Assembly (NCBI GenBank): GCA_013398955.1
Contig: VWPU01018901.1
Span: forward strand, 19,553-83,552
DNA from: Callaeas wilsoni
Lineage: Eukaryota > Chordata > Aves > Passeriformes > Callaeidae
Length of the DNA stretch: 64,000 nt
Reading direction: 5' to 3'
In this document: piece after piece, positions 1 to 12,181 of the stretch
Layout of the letters: each line of letters opens with the position of its first letter
Numbering within the stretch: position 1 is the first letter of the stretch
Program-made: the position numbers and the translations under genes
The notes under the pieces: generated by a model
Seen by the model: only the letters and a program-made list of their open reading frames with translations
The model's database searches: none
What the model was told of the DNA's origin: nothing

Positions 1-743
1 TTGAACAGGCCTCGAAAACAGACAAAGCCTCATTAGTAGCCTGCAAAAGTGAGCCTTACTAGTTAAAACCTTGATTTAAATACCAAACAAAAGAGAAACA
101 CAGATGCTGAGACAATGTTTACATCCTCTCAACCACACCCTTGAAATTTTGGCAGTAAATTAGCCAAAGGATGGTTGTAACATCTCATCCATCTCTTTCA
201 GTTGGGAAGGAGCAGCCATAACTACAAGTTTTTGCAAGGTGCGGCTGATGCTCGGAGATGGTTGAATACATATGACCAAAGGCTGCATGCCTCACAAGTC
301 AGAACAAAGCAGAGATGTGCTAGGAATTCAGGATTTTCTTATGCCCAGAAGTTTCCTATAGACTGGAGATAAACACAAGTCCCATTTCTCACGCAAAAAG
401 GAATAGTGCTTAAACCTAGAGTAACACAGCATCAAGAAGAAACTAATAACTAATGATGTCAAAGCCTCTCAATTTAAAGATTCCCTAAAGCAATCTCAAA
501 GAAAAGAAGAAAAAAGAAAACCTGTGGACTCAGTCAAGGCATTTTTCAATCCAATTATACAGTAAATGCACTGGCAGGCACGGCCTCAGTTCTGAAAAGG
601 TGAGGAAGAAGAAGGATGGTGCAAAATGCTTTCATACATTTGAACATTCTTAGGATATAAGAGAGCAGGCAACTTGAAAACTAGAAAACATTCCTTGTAA
701 GCTGTGTGGGATCAACACAGTTTTCTGCAGGCTTTGCTTCCTC
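1..743 (-). other. MSRB3: MSRB3 3' untranslated region (partial)
   Basis: This is the sequence downstream of the stop codon on the minus strand. No AATAAA or ATTAAA signal was found on the minus strand between 743 and 1, so the poly(A) site probably lies beyond the left edge. This agrees with the multi-kilobase 3' UTR known for mammalian MSRB3. The extent is inferred from the lack of any earlier polyadenylation signal. No other gene is visible here. Confidence 0.7.
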
Positions 744-908
744 CTACAGCTCAGCTTTGCCTGTTTGGGCAGGACCGGCATTACTGCTGCCTTCTCCAGC
801 GTTGCTCTTGTCTGCTGGCTTGAAAGATAATGAAGCAGAGTTTGTGCAGTACCGTTTGCCAGTTGGGCGAGGTCCATCATCAAAAATATGCCCCAGGTGA
901 GCACCACA
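744..908 (-). CDS. MSRB3: MSRB3 terminal coding exon: catalytic cysteine and KAEL tail
   Basis: This exon encodes residues 131-184 and the TAG stop. It opens with [20 protein letters not shown], giving Cys131 of the second zinc pair and the conserved histidines of the active-site region. Next comes Cys151 in the RYCTNS motif, which is the catalytic nucleophile position (selenocysteine in MSRB1, cysteine here). The last 25 or so residues are a Ser/Ala/Gly-rich tail ending in KAEL, the ER-retention-like tetrapeptide known from MSRB3. The acceptor is a T-rich tract ending TTTCAG|TG. The tail before KAEL differs from the human protein more than the rest of the exon does. The exon continues as 3' UTR to the window edge. 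Confidence 0.97.
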   Translation of the reverse strand, partial: CGAHLGHIFDDGPRPTGKRYCTNSASLSFKPADKSNAGEGSSNAGPAQTGKAEL

Positions 909-3900
909 CTGAAACAAAACACAATAGAGTATCACCGTGTCTGCTCGATGGCATCACTGTGCTGTTAAGCAATGACTAGCAGCTGCTTCCAAGGAAGCAC
1001 ATTGGTGCCTACATCGCCCTTTAAAGTGGGATTTACAATCTACATTTATTTCCAGGAGTGATCCAGGAAGACAATCTTCTGAGATACCACAGGCGCCTAA
1101 GACTCCAAGCCCACATTTCCTGGGTATTTCCTGTCATGCCACTGCGTATGCTTGGTTGGACCACCATCTCTGAGGAGGTGCCTGTTTCTGTAATGATTTC
1201 ATGGCAGGAGCACAGGTAAAACATGGTGGTGAAGACAGCACTGCCTGTGTTTCACTTACTGCTGTAAGGATATCTCTGTAAGAAAGGGACAGCCTCAGCT
1301 CTGGGCTCTCCTCAGCCTGCAACCATCTGCTATATCCCTTGGTAAAAAAATATTAAACCCTTTGGTGATTCTGGCAAGGACATAAAGCACTGAAGATATC
1401 CTTTGGAGTGTGCTCTCACACTTGCCTTTTTCTTTCCCTTTCTATAGCCTGGCACTCTTCTGAGCATCAAGGTCCTTCTGGGTGCACTTCCTGCCCCTGG
1501 AGGGGTGGAGCTCAGCCTACTCACCCCATAATAATTTCTATAGAATATACAAGATAGGGACAGGTGACTGAAAAAGACCTGTAGTGCAGATATATAAAAT
1601 ATCTCTTAATTAATAATCTTGGTCTGGGAGTAATTATAAATGATGCTGAATTTTTCTTTTTGTAAGAAATATGAAAGTACAAATGGTCTGTTGCCACTTT
1701 TGTTCTGTATGAATCAGACCCAAATACCTGCAGTGCTACTCAGGGTGAACACTACTGATTCTGTCTGTAAGAAAGGTAACAGTCCTTTGCTTTACAAGGA
1801 CTGCTTTACAAGTACAATATTTTGAAGAAGCTAACCCTGCTGATCCTTATTCAAAAATTAAGGTTACTATCACTGCACATTATGGCTGACAATTTATCTG
1901 GATAATAAGAACTTCTTGTAATTAGTCACTTAAATTCCACAAGTTCATTTTCACAGCCTGCCATGAGAAATAAAAAAATAAAACCTTGCGCTGGAGAAAT
2001 ATTTATCTTGAACAGGAAAGTCATGCTGCTTTACCAAAGAGCCTCGGCCTTTCAAGTCAATAGCTGATCTCAGTGAGAGGTGGAATGATGTAATTGAGAT
2101 CACAGACCTGCCCATGGGCTCACAGTCAGACAGCAAAAATTAAAGACTGCACGTTATTCTTCACATTTAATTAATTCATAGTATTCCAAATACATAAAGG
2201 CAATAGTGATTATTCCAAACTCTGAATGAATTAGTGACGGCAAATCTCTACCCTGCAGTTACTGTGTTGCTAATGTTCTCCTGCTGTTACGGCCTTTAAT
2301 TCACCCAAGCAGCAGGAAAGGTGTCTGTAGAAGCAGGTAAAGTCTTGCCTCCAGGTTAAACTTTCTCAATAGACTGAAAGGCTGGGGGAGGCTCTCACAC
2401 CAGCTAGGTGGGACAGAAACACTGCTCATTTAATGACATCTGAAACAATAATCTTCACTGCCTCCAGGAGCAGGGCAGGTAGACATGAGAAGCTTCAGTG
2501 CTTCCATCTGTTGGTTACACCCATGCAGACATATCCCACAGGAGGCTCCCTGCTCCTGAAGAAGGGTCACTGAGACAGCCATGGCAGTCCAGCGAGGATC
2601 CCAGTAACAACTGAGGGCTTCTAGCCCACGGTATCAGCAGAATGAGCTCCCACAGGCAATGGAAAATGGCATGCATGACTGGGTTAAGCAGCAGCTGCTC
2701 AGCTTCGTAAGGAAGGAAGATAAAACATGGGAAATAAGTAAAAGGAAGTTCAGTGGGATCTAGAGAAAACTAAGCTTCAAGTCTTCTTCCTGAAAGACTG
2801 CTGTCTTGCCATCCGTTCCTCCATTATCCACTGCTTATTCTTTTTATCATTTCCCTTTATATTGAAGGCCTGTTTTAGGTTCATGTGCACAGAAAACCTG
2901 AGCTGTTTCTGAAAGTGGAGTATCTAAAAATGAAGCATTTCACCTGACTATAACCATACCTTTGGGGGAAAAAAAAATTAAAAAGTAAGTGTCCCAGAGA
3001 GAGTATTTTTCTAAATGCTCAGCATCCTAATTAAATCATCTCATCTCAACTAAGAGTGCTTCAAAACCTCCTGGCTGGAAGTGTTAAACAGATCTTTTCC
3101 AGACTAACATTTAACAAACGATAAATCATTCCCTCTCTACCAGACAGAAACAGAACAAGAGAAACTGCAGAGAGAAATGGTCTGTAGAAGTAATATATTC
3201 ACATACAGACTACAAAGACAATCTATCAAAAAGGTTTTCCTCACAAAACCTGAGAAGCTGTGTGAGAGTCCAAGGTAGTCTCATTACACTTTTTTGTGAT
3301 GGCAGAATCACTCCAGGATTGAATTACTGCAAAATTTGTTACCTTTTGAGATTACCGCTCACCAAAAATTTATGTGGCGATTCTCTGTATAGAGGACTCT
3401 ATAACTCATCTGCCCTAAGCAGAAATGTATTTCATTCCTTTGTATCACAGTATAAGAAACCTGGCACTCAGCTGAGAGTACAAAGGATGAATTGACTTTA
3501 CTGTCCTCCCCACATATAATAGGTGCTGACCATTTTTCTAGGACATATATACAGACCTGCAGAGCCTCTGAAAAAGAAACAATTATCTGTTGCAGCCTTG
3601 CACGTAAATATATTGGGCAGAATGAACTGGGACAGTGAAATGGTTAAAGCATTCCAAGTATGTGCTTGGGAGCAGGAAAGGCGGGGGTCACTGCTAACTG
3701 TCAGTATGCTTGGATCTCCCAAAACTCCTGGTTCTAATATGCTGCTGGGAGACATGGAAAGCAGCTTGCAGTCAGCCGCTGTAGCCAAGAGTCCAAGCTA
3801 TTGGTCTGCAAACACTACTCCTGTGACTATGGAATTTTATTGATTGGTACAGGTAAAAACAGTACATAGGGAGACCACAGGGAAAGGGACTCTTGAACAG

Positions 3901-5863
3901 GACAGAGGAAAAAAAGAGATGCAACCAGTTTTACAGTATTCCTCAACTGCATTTGTATTAGCTTCTATCTGTCACTGATCACTGACCTTTTAAATACACC
4001 CAGAGTGTGTTCCAAAAACTGTGAAAGTTATTTCTAGATAATCGTACGGATGTATTTGATTAATATTACAGTGGTTTCCCCCCTGTGTTTGCTTTCTATA
4101 ATGAAGAACATTAAAAAAGATTTCTTTTATTCTCCCAGACAGGTTGTAAGGACTTTTAAAGAAAAATCAACTACTTTTTCATCTGCAAAGGATTAATAAG
4201 GTTTTGGATGTAGGAGATGGTATTTCCCTTTGGTTCTACCAAGGTCTGCCATATCAATCCCACTGCTTCGCAGGTTGCAGTAAAACTGCAATTTTTTTTG
4301 CAGCTGCATGTGTGATTCACACTCTTAGGGCAGATACACAATGGAGTGGTATTAGCTGTGCTGAGCACTGGCTGCAAAGATGCTCACTGCTCCTCAAGCT
4401 ATTTTGCTGTGTGACTTGATCATCTGTGGGGTTATTGTCCCAGGAAGTTGGAATAGCTGGTAGGAAGCTGCTATTGGATTACACAGCAACCTCGGTCATA
4501 TTTTTTCCTTCAAATTCAGATTTTAGTTTTGCTTTGATTTTATGGTGTCTGCATGTGACTGCTGCTAATATTGACGGTCTCAGGTCTGTTAAGACTATTT
4601 TGTTTGGTAACAGGTAAATGACATTCCCAGATTCCTTGGCCTGACCACAGGCTTCCTTGGGCTTCTCCAGGAGCTCTGGCCGTCTCCTGAAGTGTGTCAG
4701 CAGGTACAGGCTCAGCAGGTTGGCAGTAAGCAAATTTTGGCACTGTTCAGGCCTACTAAGCAGAGCTAAAGAGACTGGATTGCATTTTTGATTATGCCAG
4801 TAACCACTGGTGAAGCATGAGCTTCCCAATCTGCAGTCTCATTGCTACCTTACTAGCGAATTTAGGGAAGTGGATATTCCCATAAAGTGTTGACTGGATC
4901 TTCTAAAGCATATTATTCATGTAAAAACTTCAGAATTATGTAGTACACATGACAAACTAGCAGACACGCTATTTTGGCAATTGACATATTGGGCCAAATG
5001 CTCTACGCAGACTGAAGTTAATGGATACTCTTGAGAAGTTTCTCAACTCACTCTGAGCCTTATATAATGAGGATTGACTGACTAGTAAGGATGCAGGGTT
5101 AGAATCAGTTACTCTCCCCCAACAACACTGGAAGAACAGCAAATTATCACTGCCCAAACGAAGCTGCTGCTTCTCTCAGGAGGAGTTTGAGCACGTGGAG
5201 CTAGAGGACTGCAAGCTGCTGCGTACAGCTGCTGAACACCAATGCAGCAGCTTCTCCCTTTGCTAGGTAATGATTATGCCATTCCCTTCACAGAAAGGAG
5301 GGCAGCACAAAGGATGACAGAAAGTAGAACAAGACAGATAACGGAAAATTTGGGCATGTTTTGAATGACTACTGACTTCATTATTACGGCAGATGGGATT
5401 GTTTCAGGCAGCCTTAGGACCGTGCTGGGAATGAGTGCTGGGAATGAGTTAGCATGGATGCACAGTAATGTAGAGTGATGGAATCAGCACACAGTCACTC
5501 CACTGCTTTTGACTTCTCTCAACTGCTCACATGTGGAGTCACTCGGACAGCTACTACTGCAAAGTAGCTCAGGAGGAAGGGACCCTCTTCAGGAAGACTA
5601 TTTTTGTAAACTCAGCACCGAGTCCAACCATTTATATCTGCTCTGTTAAATCTCACATGAGACAACAACGTGCATTCCAACGATTCCTTTGTGCCTTCAG
5701 CTCATTCCACCCAGCTTTTATACCTACGACCCATTGTGCTCTCTCACAATGATTACTATTTAATAGAACTGAAAGGTTTGCAAATCCCAAGGAAAGTACA
5801 GCACACTGTAATGGTTTTTGCAGCCTTTGCCATCAGAATGGTCTGTGTGTGCTATAAACTAAC
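909..5863 (-). other. MSRB3: MSRB3 last intron
   Basis: This intron of about 5 kb lies between the exon ending at Gln130 and the terminal exon, with donor GTTAGT and acceptor TTTCAG. It is unique-looking, AT-rich sequence with scattered short open frames on both strands and no recognised domains. A perfect 13-bp tandem duplication occurs at 5422-5447. I see no repeat family, RNA gene or promoter in it. Confidence 0.85.
5422..5447. repeat. 13-bp perfect tandem duplication
   Basis: The unit GTGCTGGGAATGA occurs twice head to tail (5422-5434 and 5435-5447) inside the last MSRB3 intron. It is probably a slippage or short-duplication polymorphism with no visible function. Confidence 0.9.
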
Positions 5864-5961
5864 CTGACTGCAGGATATTTCAACCCGGTGCATCCCATAG
5901 GAGAAATCATCATTGAAAGTAATTGCATCGGGACTGATCACATCATAAAAGGAAGGCCAAC
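5864..5961 (-). CDS. MSRB3: MSRB3 core exon: substrate pocket and half of second zinc pair
   Basis: This exon encodes the second base of Gly98 through Gln130. It starts with GWPSF, whose Trp99 belongs to the conserved MsrB substrate pocket, and continues through [16 protein letters not shown]. Cys128 is the first half of the second zinc CxxC. Its partner Cys131 is the first codon of the last exon, so the pair is split by the intron. The acceptor is TTTTCCAG|GT and the donor is CAG|GTTAGT. The exon is 98 nt and leaves in phase 0. A solo LTR in the same orientation lies only about 670 bp upstream in the direction of transcription. Confidence 0.97.
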
Positions 5962-6626
5962 CTGGAAAAGAGGAACAAGATAGGTAAAAAAAGAGAGTGT
6001 CTTGTGGCAGATAGCATTGCAACAAGCAGGACAGAATCACACTTTGAAAAATGTTTATCTCACTCCAGAGCATGGAAATAATGAAATGGAGATTTTTTAT
6101 CCTAAATCACTTAGGTAGTTTGGAAAACTTCCCCCCCAAATACAGTTGTTTACAGGAAAGGACTAAGCTGCCACTAGCTGCTCACCTTTCATCTCCACAG
6201 AGATTCCTGCACTCCACCACAAGCAGTGATAGCAGTTTAGCTCAGGGACAAAGGTCCCAGGTAAGCCAATTCAGCTTTAAACACCAGTTTAAAAACCCTC
6301 ACAAATTCCACACTGAAGATAAACAGCAAGGCTTTATGGAACACAAATGTTTCTGCTTTTGCAATATAAAGGTACTTCAAAAAATGAATTGAGAAATTGC
6401 AATTTAGAGCCTCAAAACATGCCTTAACCTTTGCCTTCACCAAGGCAAACCCAAAAGGATGTGTTCAGACACTGAACCATCACACATTAGAGGCAGTGAG
6501 ATGATTATTATTGTGTCTTATGTCAAAACAGTAATGAGTGCTTCAGATCAGACATGGACAGGTGGAACCATAACTATGCCTATTTAGACACTAGTGGATG
6601 ATCTGCATGTGGTCTGCATCCAGGAT

Positions 6627-7001
6627 TGTTGCTGCGTTGTTTTAGCCAAGACTTGTAGAGACTAAGCTATTCTCTTGGCTTAGGGCTAGAGACCACAGAC
6701 GCTAATATGGTGGATGATCGAATAGCATTTATTGTGCAAGCAGTAAGCGTTATATACTTTTGGCAATGCGGAATTGAGTGAGTCGGCCCAATCAGGGGGC
6801 GAGTCAGCGATTTTTACCTTTTAGGGTATTATTCTTTTGCTTTTCACAGTATTCTATGCTTTATTTCCTTGTTCTTATGCTTTCTGTACATCACGTGATC
6901 TTCCGAGCGCCAGGCCTTACTGTACACAGGATAAAACAACTGCACTTACTAATGCACGTATTCAATGTAGCTGATAGCTGAGCACTGAGCACGACCTGAC
7001 A
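6627..7001 (-). mobile_element. Solo LTR, alpharetrovirus/ERVK-like
   Basis: This 375-bp block has the layout of a retroviral LTR on the minus strand. It begins TGTCAGG and ends GCAACA, giving the TG...CA termini. A TATATAA box (6750-6756) is followed 16 bp later by an AATAAA signal (6728-6733) and then a GATCATCCACCA-type segment. This close TATA/AATAAA spacing and the sequence after it resemble alpharetroviral LTRs of birds. Flanking bases are ATCTGG on the U3 side and ATCCTGG on the U5 side, an imperfect 6-bp target duplication. No internal viral genes are present, so this is a recombination-derived solo LTR. It lies in the 31-kb MSRB3 intron, in the same orientation as the gene, 666 bp upstream of the next exon. 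The family assignment is by recall. The exact ends are likely but not proven. Confidence 0.8.
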
Positions 7002-10000
7002 CCAGATGATGATACATGTACGTGACCTACCAGTAATGGCCACTTACCAAAATAATGACCTTCCACTATTTAACTATTCCACACTAAGTCTCTCCCCCTC
7101 CACAACACAGGTAAACGACAAGGCAGGTCTATTTGGTGACCCAGAAGATACCCATTACACAGTAACTTTTCAGCCACTCCTCAAAAGCCATCATAATGCT
7201 CCATTTCCTGAAGCAGGGTTCCCATATAAGCACCTGACAGGCTTTAAAGTCATGTCAGCATCTACCAGTGCCCAGCTGAAATATCACCAGCTATCTGTCC
7301 TTCTCATTCAGTCTCTAGTCAAATATACCACGCACAGGCAGCTCTTGCTCTCTCCCTGTATTACACATGCCCAAGAATAAAGAATCTCCTAGTTTCTTCT
7401 CCTAATATCTGTTGAGCATTTGCTACTGATGATTTCATAAAATGACTTGCAATAAGCTATTAAGAAACACAGCAGCAGCTGTGAATCACTGGATGCAGAT
7501 GAATAAAGGATGTATACAACTTTCCATAAGAAAAGTGAATACAATTTTCTATCCAATAAAAGGAGATGTGGAAGCTATCAACTTTTCGGAATGTGAGTAG
7601 AGAGAATGTGTAAACTGGAAAAAGATCCATATGTCTTCAGTTGTATCTTAGATTATTAAATATGGAAGAACATTTATTAGAATGTAATCATAACAAGCAT
7701 ATTTTTTTAAACAAAGAAATGCTCAGAAATGTGTTTCTCTTCCTTTTCAGAACACACATATAGTAGCATTTTTAAGCTACCTGAAGGCATTGCAAGTCAC
7801 AAGTCCTATGCTCCCAAGGTGCCTACTACCACCACGACTGTTTCCACCCCACAACTTACTGCAGAAACAAGAAGGAGTCATCCCCCTCTCTCCAATTATT
7901 ACAAATGGAAGAGTTACAGACAGCAGGCAGACTGAGGAGCAAGCACCCTGAACAGGGAAAATATCCTACAAAACAGGAACTCAAAACAATGCAACAATGA
8001 TAACTGTAAAAGAACAATTTATAAATTCTTCCCCTCATGCAAAACGTTGCTGTCAAACAACTACCTTCACAAACAGAAAGGGAGTAAACATATGACAAGT
8101 TTTGTAAAAGGGGTTATCCTGTTGACAGAAAAATTGATGTCTCTGAATTGGTGGCTCCTTTCCAACACCATTTGTCATCTTCTTAGCTGGGCCTCTGTCT
8201 AATGAAAATTGAGGCCTTACATAGAGCTAGTCAGAATATTTTTAATGAAGCCTTTTTTGTTTTTTTTTTAATTTAATAATTTTGCAAAGCAGACATATCA
8301 GTTTGCCTTTGTGCGATGGCAGAGGAGTTTCAAAGAGAGAGCTCTTCGGAACAACAAACTATCTGATTGTGTGAAAGCCTTTAGAGAAGGCAAACTTCAC
8401 GGCTGCAGAAATTCTCAAAGAAAACCATGCCTCCTTCATTATAGCAATGAGGGGGAAGCTTCAAAGACTGCAACACAGAGATTGAAGCAATCTGTGTCTT
8501 GCTGAGACAATTATCTTGTGAGAAGAGTTTGGAGGAGATCTGTTTATGTCAGCTTTGACATTAAGAAAGACTATCCATCCTTCTTTCTCCGGACTTCTCC
8601 TTTTGGTCTTCCCATTCACCAGAGAAAAATTATTTGCTTTGGATGCATTCCACGCACTTTTAAAAATGAAGTCATCTGAAACCTATATAAACAGGCAAGC
8701 TTCTCTTAAAGTAGTCTTTGTACCCAACTGGAGTGACTTCAGATTCGACTGTCAGTTCATGCTACATGTGACACATGTTCCAAAGGCTCCACCACTGCCA
8801 CATGTGGTCCCCAAGAGAGGGACTAGGAAACAGACCTCCACAGTGTGTACTTTTAACTCCCTGCCAAGTCATCTCCTCTCGAGTAACATGGCGGGCCAGG
8901 CACCAGCATTCCCCGGACAAACCACTAACTCTGTGAGGGTTAACTGAAAACTGAGCAAACCTTAGAACAGAAAAGGTCCTGAAGGGTACAGTAAGACACA
9001 CTGTCATTCTGTTTATCTTGAGAGGAAGATGAGTAAATTGCTCATTGAGTTGGTAAGCCAGACTGACCAGAAAATCAATCCCCTTTTGCGGTCTCATTTC
9101 CTCTCCTGAGCTGGAATGGAAAACCCATCTGATAGTTTGCTAAGTCTTCTCGCACCATTTTGTCTACATCAAAAGCTGCCAGGAACAAGCTGTAGCAGCA
9201 GTAGTCTGCTTGCCTGCATATCAGGCACCTCTCAAGTGGTGTAGAAAGCCAGCCTTAAACTCTCTGTCTATATAAGTGGTAAATGGCCCAGCAGTGGCCT
9301 CCACTTTGCAGGCCCCAGGCCACCTCACCTGTCTCCCTGGCTGCAGCCCCTCCACTCCTGCCCTCCTGCTGGAAGGCTGCAAAATGCTTGGCTACCTTTA
9401 CATTTCAGGCCACACTATGCTGTGCATTAAATCTTCAGCCCACCTTTGAAGGCTATCTGGCTACTTGTTAAGGGCATGCTCCTGTAGGGATAGGGGTGAA
9501 GATAACCGTTTTGGATCTCCTGTGCTTCTGCTAAGCTGAGCGAAACAGTAACTCTCAGCACTGCAGAGGCTGACCGCTGGTGGAGGTCCTTTGCAAACCC
9601 TGGTTCTGAGACTCAACCCTCCTTGGGTGATGGCCTTCTGTCAAGTCTAGCCCACATCTGATGGGCAGCAGGAGCCGGGCCGTTGTCTTTTGAAGGATGG
9701 TAAAACATACCAGCTAGGAAGAAATAGCCTCTGGAGGAAAGGGGCAAAGGGTAATTGCAAGAGACAAGACGAAAGTGGGAGGAGTTTCCCAGATGAATGA
9801 ACAATTTCAAATGACATTCACACTTTTGTGTGTGTGAATAGAAGCTAAGATTTGTGAATACATTTATCCTTGAACGTAAAGTTTAGTTTGAGGGGCAGTA
9901 TGACACAGTAATGGCCAGCAATTTTTATTGCATTATAGACATTTAAAATGGGTTCATTCATAGATTCACAGCCACTTTGCACCACACTGGCAACATAAAC

Positions 10001-12166
10001 AGGATTTAAAATAGGAGTCTGTCATGTTTGCATTCACTCCAACAACCCTTTGCATGGGAGTCAGGCCACTATGTCCTAAGGGCCAGTTTCTGGTAAGTTA
10101 ATAAGCAAGCCACAGAGAAGAATAGTTTTTCAAATATACAGCAAATATCATTTCTTGGATCTAAAATACACTAAATAAAGCAATGAAACTTTCTTCTGTC
10201 AAGTATTTAAGTGAAAAGCATATGTAAACTGAACATTACTGACAGATCTTTTCTGCTCCATCCTGCATGAGTAATACAGAGGATCTTACGCTGCTGGGTG
10301 TCACACATAGAGTAATGTCCTATTCTTTCTCTTTCTAGCACATTCCCCAAATATTTTGTAAAAGCTGTGCAGCATTTCTAAAATTCACTCTACATGCCCT
10401 CACCAAAATTGAATCTTCTTTTTTTCATAATGGTCCCTATTCTGGCAAAGAGGAGACAGTGGTTTATGCCTCTTCGTCAAAGACTCCTTTCTTGCCTGGT
10501 ACTGTCCTGGGCAGAAACACAGAAGGACAGGGAGGAAGAGAAATGCTGAGTTTGGTAACCAGTTCTGGATGCTTCTTTTGCCACTCTGGGCAGAGGGCTT
10601 CAAATCATTCAAAAGAGGCACCTTCTTTCTCACTTTCAGACATCCTATTCCAGGTACCTGATTGAGTCTGTTTTACTAAGAAGCCATCCACAGCGGGCAC
10701 CTATGCAGGCAGCTGGCATAAGGTGGGTACCGGGACAACACAGCTGCAAGCACACATCAGTCCCAGTCAGCTGACAAACTCAACAGTCAAACTGCGATGC
10801 CAAAGTAGTTATAATGCCAGAGGAAGGCAGCAAGCGCAAACAGTGTGCCCATAGTCCAGCCTCCGTTTTACATTCCTGATACAGATATGAAACCCTAGCA
10901 GGAGCAGATTGTTTCTTTCACATTAACCCAGGAAGCTCCAAAGCCCCTTATCTTGTGGGCTACTTCAGGATTCTTTCTTGGGGAAGTGCTGACCTCATGC
11001 AAAAAAAAAGAAAGACATTTTGTTCTCATAAGCTTTTGGAAAGCAGTCCAGCTGCTGATTGATTGATCAGTTTTAGAAGCATCTCAAACCTCCTTCCCGT
11101 TTTGCAAGTTTGCACACATTTTATTGTACTTAGATCTCCAACTCCCTAGTAGATGGATGCAAGCACTTAGACATCTAACCATTAGAATGTGTGTCTATAA
11201 TTATTTGCAGAAGCGAAACAGCAGGTTGCTTTTGAAACTCAGCCCTGCTAGGCTACTTTTCCCCTTATCCTTAACTAATATGCCTTTTGACATTTTTTTG
11301 AACAGCACAACTGCAATCCCAAAGCATGTAATGCTCTGACATTATTCCCATTTCATACACCTGCCGACTGGAGACCTCCAGTTTTCCAGTAACTGTGATG
11401 TCCACAGTTGTTTTTCATTTTAGATCCCTAGGAGATTAAATTCAACCTGCATTTTATCATTCTTTGGTGTAATTATTCCAAGCATTTACTTCAGTGAGTT
11501 ATTTACAGATGGAGAAGTAGGGGGAGATGGAAGATGTTAGAACTACCAAATGGCACCAGATGGAAAAGAGGACCTTGACCTGAAAAATACCTTGTTTCTC
11601 TGATGTGCTGTATTTTTAGAATTCTAATTCCCTTTTAACCTAATGTGGATTAATGAAAACCTAAAGGCTTTTTAAGGTAGAGTCTCATCATTTATCTTCA
11701 CTGAGAAGCCATGTCTGTGTAAAAACATAAAGTGTATTAGGATTAGAAAAAAGGTAATAAAGCTTCTGCTTTGAAACTGCTGTAAAGCTGAAGGGCCTTC
11801 AATTCTTTCTTTCTCAAAGGTTTATTGAAACAGAATCTGAAAGATATAGGCATCCACAGCTCTAACTTCTCACATAAAAGTTTAATGTAGAACTACAAAG
11901 TGACATGTTGCTGTTATGTAGGATGCCTGTACAGATATAGGGCTTTTTTTTGGCTAGCACAGAACATCCTGGGTTATTTTTTGTAATATCTCCATGATGA
12001 TGAATGAATAATGAATATTCTTTCTTACAATTATTTTACTGTCAGGTAACACTTCTTTCTGTGGAGGTTCATGTAATTTACCCAATTGCAGCTAGAACCA
12101 GAATCAGGCACTGAAACATTCTTGTTCACTAGCAAACAGCTTTACATTAGATATATATTCCAATGG

Positions 12167-12181
12167 AAAAAAAAAAAAAAA
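12167..12181. repeat. A15 mononucleotide run
   Basis: This run of 15 adenines lies in the 31-kb intron. No recognisable retroelement body precedes it, so it is annotated only as a mononucleotide repeat that is probably length-variable. Confidence 0.85.

Noticed and set aside
3262..3843. Two successive plus-strand open frames (77 and 106 codons) in the last intron
   Set aside because: There is no recognised family or splice context, and an open frame of similar length lies on the opposite strand.
7006..7380. A 124-codon plus-strand open frame directly beside the solo LTR
   Set aside because: It is antisense to the LTR, has no retroviral or host motif, and a frame of this size is expected by chance in a window this long.
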